From CAYMKL01 sp964390805 (GTDB taxonomy: Bacteria > Chloroflexota > Anaerolineae > VGOG01): a DNA stretch of 62,088 nucleotides. The notes beneath the pieces are model-generated. The model had not been told where the DNA came from. It saw only the letters and a program-made list of their open reading frames with translations, and made no database searches. The DNA lies in NCBI GenBank assembly GCA_964390805.1, contig CAYMKL010000027.1:1-62088 (forward strand), read 5' to 3'. Below are positions 59,057 to 62,088 of the stretch, piece by piece (positions within the stretch are counted from its first letter, which is position 1; every line of letters starts with the position of its first letter). Both the position numbers and the translations under genes were made by a program.

Positions 59057-59677
59057 ATGAAGCAAGATTCACAAAAGAACGCACGAGCGCTCTACCAGAT
59101 CGCCGCCGCTCAAGGGGGCTATTTTACGGCGGCCCAGGCAAGGCAAGTCGGATATGCCTACAGCCAACAGCACTTCCACGTTTCACGCGGCAACTGGCTG
59201 AAGATTGACCGGGGCCTCTTTCGGCTGCGCGACTTCCCCCCTGGCGAGCGCGAGGACCTCATCCGTTGGTCGCTGTGGAGTCGCAATCAGAAGAGCGCGC
59301 CCCAGGCGGTTGTCTCCCACGACACGGCGCTGACGGTTCACGAGCTGAGCGATGTCATGCCTGCACAGGTTCACCTGACGGTGCCGCCAGGGTTTCGCAA
59401 AAACGTGCCCCCCGGCTGTGTGCTTCACAAAGCTATCCTGACCTCCACGGAGATCGAGCCCCGAACCGGCTACCGGGTAACCACCCCCTTGCGCACCCTG
59501 CTCGACGCGGCCAATAGCCCTCTGAGCCGGGAGCACCTCAACAGAGCCGTGCGCGATGCATTGGAGCGCGGTCTTGTCCGCCGTCGTCTGCTGGAAACCG
59601 CGCCTTGCTCCCCCAAGTCACGTCGCCGCCTGGACCAGGCATTGGCAGCAGCGAGGCGAGAAGAATCGGTAACTTGA
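59057..59677 (+). CDS. AbiEi-family type IV antitoxin
   Basis: 206 residues from ATG 59057 (a TTG two codons earlier is less likely). N-terminal winged helix: AAAQGGYFTAAQARQVGY then WLKIDRGLFRLRDFP, the antitoxin DNA-binding head. VSHDTALTVHELSDVMPAQV and TTPLRTLLDAAN follow in the C-terminal domain. Such antitoxins repress their own operon and counter an AbiEii nucleotidyltransferase toxin. The toxin frame begins overlapping the stop but is broken, leaving an orphan antitoxin. Confidence 0.88.
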   Translation: MKQDSQKNARALYQIAAAQGGYFTAAQARQVGYAYSQQHFHVSRGNWLKIDRGLFRLRDFPPGEREDLIRWSLWSRNQKSAPQAVVSHDTALTVHELSDVMPAQVHLTVPPGFRKNVPPGCVLHKAILTSTEIEPRTGYRVTTPLRTLLDAANSPLSREHLNRAVRDALERGLVRRRLLETAPCSPKSRRRLDQALAAARREESVT

Positions 59678-60396
59678 TTGGTCCCTACGAAACCGCCCAA
59701 GCCTTTCGCGCCGCACTGGAGGCACGGCTGAGGAACATCGCCCACAGCCGTGGCACCGACTTGCAGCGGCTACAGCGTCGGGTGGCCTTTGACCGGTTAC
59801 TGGCGCGGCTCTTCGCACAAGAAGATCCGCCCTGGCTCTTGAAAGGCGGCTACGCCCTGGAGTTGCGCCTGGAAGACCAGGCGCGGTCCACTCTCGACCT
59901 GGACATGTCCATGCCTGATCTCGACCGTCTCTGATTCCCGACTGTTGCTGGTGAGAAAACCTCCCGTGCGGACCTGGTTCATGAGCATCTGCAGCAGGCC
60001 GCAGAACGCGACCTGAATGACGGTTTTGCGTTCCTGATCCGGGCGCCGCAGGACGAGCCAACCGGGGCGCCCTGGGGTGGTATCCGCTGTTCTGTCGAGG
60101 CTCGCCTGGCAGGGCGGGTCTTTGCCCGGTTTCACCTGGACGTGGGCCTGGGTGATGCGGTGCTGGGTCAGCCCGATTGGGTGGCGGGAAGTCCACTTCT
60201 CAGCTTTGCCGGGATTCCCACCGCAAAAGACTCATCATATCCCGACTCGACTGCCGATGCCACCTACAGACTGGGCAGAACCCTACGCAGCCCTGGCCCA
60301 GGATCTACAACTACCTGTCACGACTCTCCAGGAAGCCTACACTTACCTGAACACCTACTGGCAAGAGTGGGAGCTAGGGCAGAGTAGGCTGGCAAG
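59674..60396 (+). pseudogene. AbiEii/AbiGii-type toxin, frameshifted and internally deleted
   Basis: Begins at TTG 59674, overlapping the antitoxin stop. The first frame carries WLLKGGYALELRLEDQARST and LDLDMS, the nucleotidyltransferase GG/GS-region and acidic pair, then stops at 59934. A second frame continues with DGFAFLIRAPQDEPTGAPWG and ARFHLDVGLGDAVL. A third frame holds the C-terminal LPMPPTDWAEPYAALAQ. At least two frame changes are needed. The usual middle segment before the C-terminus is missing. The toxin is certainly inactive. Confidence 0.85.
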
Positions 60397-60409
60397 TTTG
60401 AGCTCTTGA

Positions 60410-60707
60410 ACTTTGCGGGCGGCTTTCCGGCGAAGCGCACGCTGCTCGTCACAGCCATCCCCCCGCTATCAAGAGACAAGCCACCCCAAAAAGCCAGCCA
60501 TCAAACTGCCCACGATGGAACTGCCGGAGTTGACCACATCGTTGTTCAGCCAGCGCCAGCCGTGCAGGTGCCGGGCCGGCGCCATACCGACAGACCTGGC
60601 TTTTGCTGTCACAGCGCGGGCAGACTTCTTACCCATAGGTGGCTGCCCAGATAGACGATTTGGCCGATTCTATGGCGAACTGTTGAGCGATACCAGGGTT
60701 TTCCCAG
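60410..60707. other. Gap without a recognised gene
   Basis: About 300 bp after the toxin relic. On the minus strand a short frame reads CPRCDSKSQVCRYG, faintly like a transposase zinc ribbon, but nothing else of such a protein can be followed. Confidence 0.4.
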
Positions 60708-60737
60708 TTGACGTTTCAGCCACCGGTATGGTATAAT
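60708..60737 (+). promoter_or_regulatory. Promoter of the BTAD regulator gene
   Basis: TTGACG (60708-60713), 18-bp spacer containing CCGGTATGG, TATAAT (60732-60737). Closely matches the promoter at 49635-49606 in both boxes, spacer length and flanks. Confidence 0.85.
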
Positions 60738-60743
60738 ATACAT

Positions 60744-60958
60744 TGGGAACCAACACAGGCAATCCCTGTATTGATGCCTGATGATTTGGCTGAGATAGGG
60801 CGCAAGAGCTTGCCCCTGGTAGTGCCAGGTCAAAGTAGCCAACAACACAGCCCTCAAATCCGGCGCCAGCCAAGGCCGTGCCCTTGCATGCCCTGTGGCT
60901 GGCGTTTTGTGTATGTGCTCGATGAGGATCCTCTTCTGCAACAGAAAGGATGGATGCT
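60744..60958 (+). ncRNA. Candidate structured leader/attenuator of the BTAD gene
   Basis: About 215 nt between the predicted transcription start and the start codon. GCTGAGATAGGGCGCAAGAG at 60789-60808 is identical to the STAND-gene leader; GGGC-AAG pairs with CTT-GCCC. CCTGG/CCAGG may form a second stem. The terminator-like hairpin CGCCAGCCA/TGGCTGGCG (60864-60904) ends with TTTTGTGT about 50 nt before the ATG. The segment 60738-60788 is ~28 nt longer than in the other leader. Confidence 0.6.
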
Positions 60959-61870
60959 ATGGCTACTTTGCGTATCTATGCCCTGGGACGGCTGCGTGTC
61001 TTCTACGATCAGGCTCCCCTCCACTTCCCTACGAAAAAGACACAGAGCCTTCTCTGCTTGCTGCTTCTGCATGCTGGGGAAACGCTGGAGCGCGACCTGA
61101 TTGCCGAACGGCTCTGGCCCATGCGCCCACCCGGGAAGGCGCGCCGGTGCCTGTCCACTACCCTGTGGCGACTGCGCCAGAACCTGGAATGCCTGGGCTC
61201 CTCCGCCCAACTCTATCTGCCAACTGAGCGCAGCACCCTGGTGTTCAATACGACTGCGCCCTACTGGTTCGATGTGGAGGTCTTCCAACGGCAAGCCGCC
61301 TTTGGGATGGCAGGCTCCCTTCCCTGCGCCGAGGCCCACCGCCGGGCGCTGGAAGAGGCCCTGCACCTGTACTGTGGCGATCTTCTCGAGGGCTGCTACG
61401 ACGACTGGTGCCTGGTAGAACGAGAACGGCTGCAGCTTCTCCTCCTGCGGGTGCTCAAGCGGCTGCAGCGTCACTATCGCCTGTGTGGGGCTTTCGAAGC
61501 GGCCATCCCCTGTGGCCATCGGCTGCTGGCTCTAGACCCACTGCAGGAAGACGTACACCGCGAACTGATGCGCTGCTGTGTGGAGGCCGGACAACGCCCC
61601 CTGGCCCTGGAGCAGTTCCAGCGCTGCCGGGAAACCCTGCGCCAGGAACTTCACATCGAGCCGATGCCGGAGACGTGGCAGTTGTACCGACAAATCCGGG
61701 GTGACCAGGAGCTCACTCTCTTGCGAGGGGTACAGGGAGACAGCCATGCCTCCCTGCAGGCGGCCCTGCCCCAGTTCCGCCGTGCTCTTGATGCCTTGGA
61801 GTCCGTCTGGCAGGCGCTGCACGCGGCAACCAGCGAACTCGTGGAGACGGGCGAATCCGCCCAGGCATGA
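60959..61870 (+). CDS. SARP-type regulator: winged helix plus BTAD domain
   Basis: 303 residues from ATG 60959, 8 nt after AAAGGA; ATG 60950 overlaps the ribosome site. An OmpR-type winged helix occupies ~1-90 (YALGRLRVFYDQAPLHFPTK, LIAERLW, STTLWRLRQNLE). A bacterial transcriptional activator domain (BTAD, TPR-like) covers ~100-250 (YCGDLLEGCYDDWCLVERE, LLALDPLQEDVHRELMRCC, QFQRCRETLRQELHIEP). Full AfsR-type proteins continue into an NTPase and TPR repeats; this one stops after the BTAD. The STAND-TPR protein at 46034-49408 shares its promoter and leader, which invites the idea that the two form a split AfsR-like pair. Confidence 0.88.
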   Translation: MATLRIYALGRLRVFYDQAPLHFPTKKTQSLLCLLLLHAGETLERDLIAERLWPMRPPGKARRCLSTTLWRLRQNLECLGSSAQLYLPTERSTLVFNTTAPYWFDVEVFQRQAAFGMAGSLPCAEAHRRALEEALHLYCGDLLEGCYDDWCLVERERLQLLLLRVLKRLQRHYRLCGAFEAAIPCGHRLLALDPLQEDVHRELMRCCVEAGQRPLALEQFQRCRETLRQELHIEPMPETWQLYRQIRGDQELTLLRGVQGDSHASLQAALPQFRRALDALESVWQALHAATSELVETGESAQA

Positions 61871-62088
61871 CGGTCCACCACGAATGATGCGGCTAGCCCT
61901 ACTTGGCCGTTAACCAGCCTGCGGTGGAAGCTGCATGCAGCGACAGATGCACTCGTTCCTTGCCCTTATTTTAGAATACCTCGTGCAACCAGGACAGTCG
62001 GTTTCGGCTACCCCATATCCTCCATCCCCCCGCGGGTAGTGGTCACATATTAACTGATAGGGCACCACTCTGTGTTGTAGTAGTGGAG
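61871..62088. other. Terminal gap, no gene seen
   Basis: No supported coding frame, hairpin or repeat recognised. A neighbouring gene may start beyond the window. Confidence 0.4.

Noticed and set aside
60410..60650. Transposase zinc-ribbon relic (CPRCDSKSQVCRYG) on the minus strand
   Set aside because: Only one short motif is seen; the downstream catalytic part could not be followed.
60780..60840. TPP riboswitch, suggested by CTGAGA
   Set aside because: The other conserved TPP elements are missing and the downstream genes are regulators, not thiamin genes.
60609..60941. 110-codon minus-strand frame overlapping the BTAD promoter and leader
   Set aside because: No ribosome site or family match; it is antisense to the conserved promoter and leader.
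1..62088. tRNA or rRNA genes
   Set aside because: No cloverleaf with a GGTTCRANNCC arm or rRNA-like conserved sequence was noticed; a tRNAscan-SE/Infernal run would settle this.

Overview
This looks like a chromosomal segment of a GC-rich bacterium, most likely a member of the Chloroflexota (Anaerolineae-like). That placement is inferred from gene content: a LuxR-type HTH fused to Kelch repeats, a stand-alone pyruvate-kinase C-terminal domain protein, an AmmeMemoRadiSam radical SAM enzyme, many dispersed palindromic repeats inside genes, and large secreted VCBS-repeat proteins. No rRNA, tRNA or CRISPR array was seen. Most genes lie on the minus strand.

Layout. 0.1-10.2 kb: housekeeping and conserved genes on the minus strand (transglutaminase-like membrane protein plus DUF58 protein, AmmeMemoRadiSam enzyme, pyruvate-kinase-like domain protein, GT-C type membrane glycosyltransferase, methionyl-tRNA synthetase). 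10.37-13.1 kb: a complete insertion sequence whose transposase reading frame is broken by a 23-bp dispersed repeat. 13.4-20.8 kb (plus strand): a heterodimeric ABC exporter, a fold-type II PLP enzyme and a membrane-anchored LuxR-Kelch regulator. 20.9-21.6 kb: a small two-gene pair resembling a TumE-type toxin-antitoxin module. 21.7-23.1 kb: a secreted repeat protein with its own promoter and terminator. 23.2-39.8 kb (minus): a surface-polysaccharide/glycan cluster with a flippase-like protein, two methyltransferases, four glycosyltransferases, a propeller lipoprotein, a subtilase-like protein without its catalytic residues, and two very large membrane proteins. 40.2-46 kb: a dockerin-like secreted protein and a 1704-residue secreted protein with 14 VCBS repeats and a metalloprotease motif. 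46-49.4 kb: a large STAND NTPase-TPR protein. 50.2-56 kb: two more glycosyltransferases and a Wzt-type ABC ATPase. 56-58.6 kb: a cystathionine gamma-synthase-like enzyme and MtaB. 58.6-62 kb (plus): a solo IS end, an AbiE-type antitoxin with a decayed toxin, and a SARP/BTAD regulator.

Two themes stand out. First, the STAND NTPase gene (start 49408, minus) and the SARP/BTAD gene (start 60959, plus) have matching promoters (same 18-nt spacer) followed by a conserved untranslated leader containing a 20-nt identical block and ending in a terminator-like hairpin with a T-run about 50-57 nt before the start codon. This is a candidate cis-acting attenuator or structured RNA that could tie the two genes into one regulon. 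Second, the genome carries several families of short dispersed repeats. They sit in intergenic gaps and also inside at least eight coding sequences. Most are tolerated in frame, one has destroyed a transposase frame, and some are nested exactly inside other copies.
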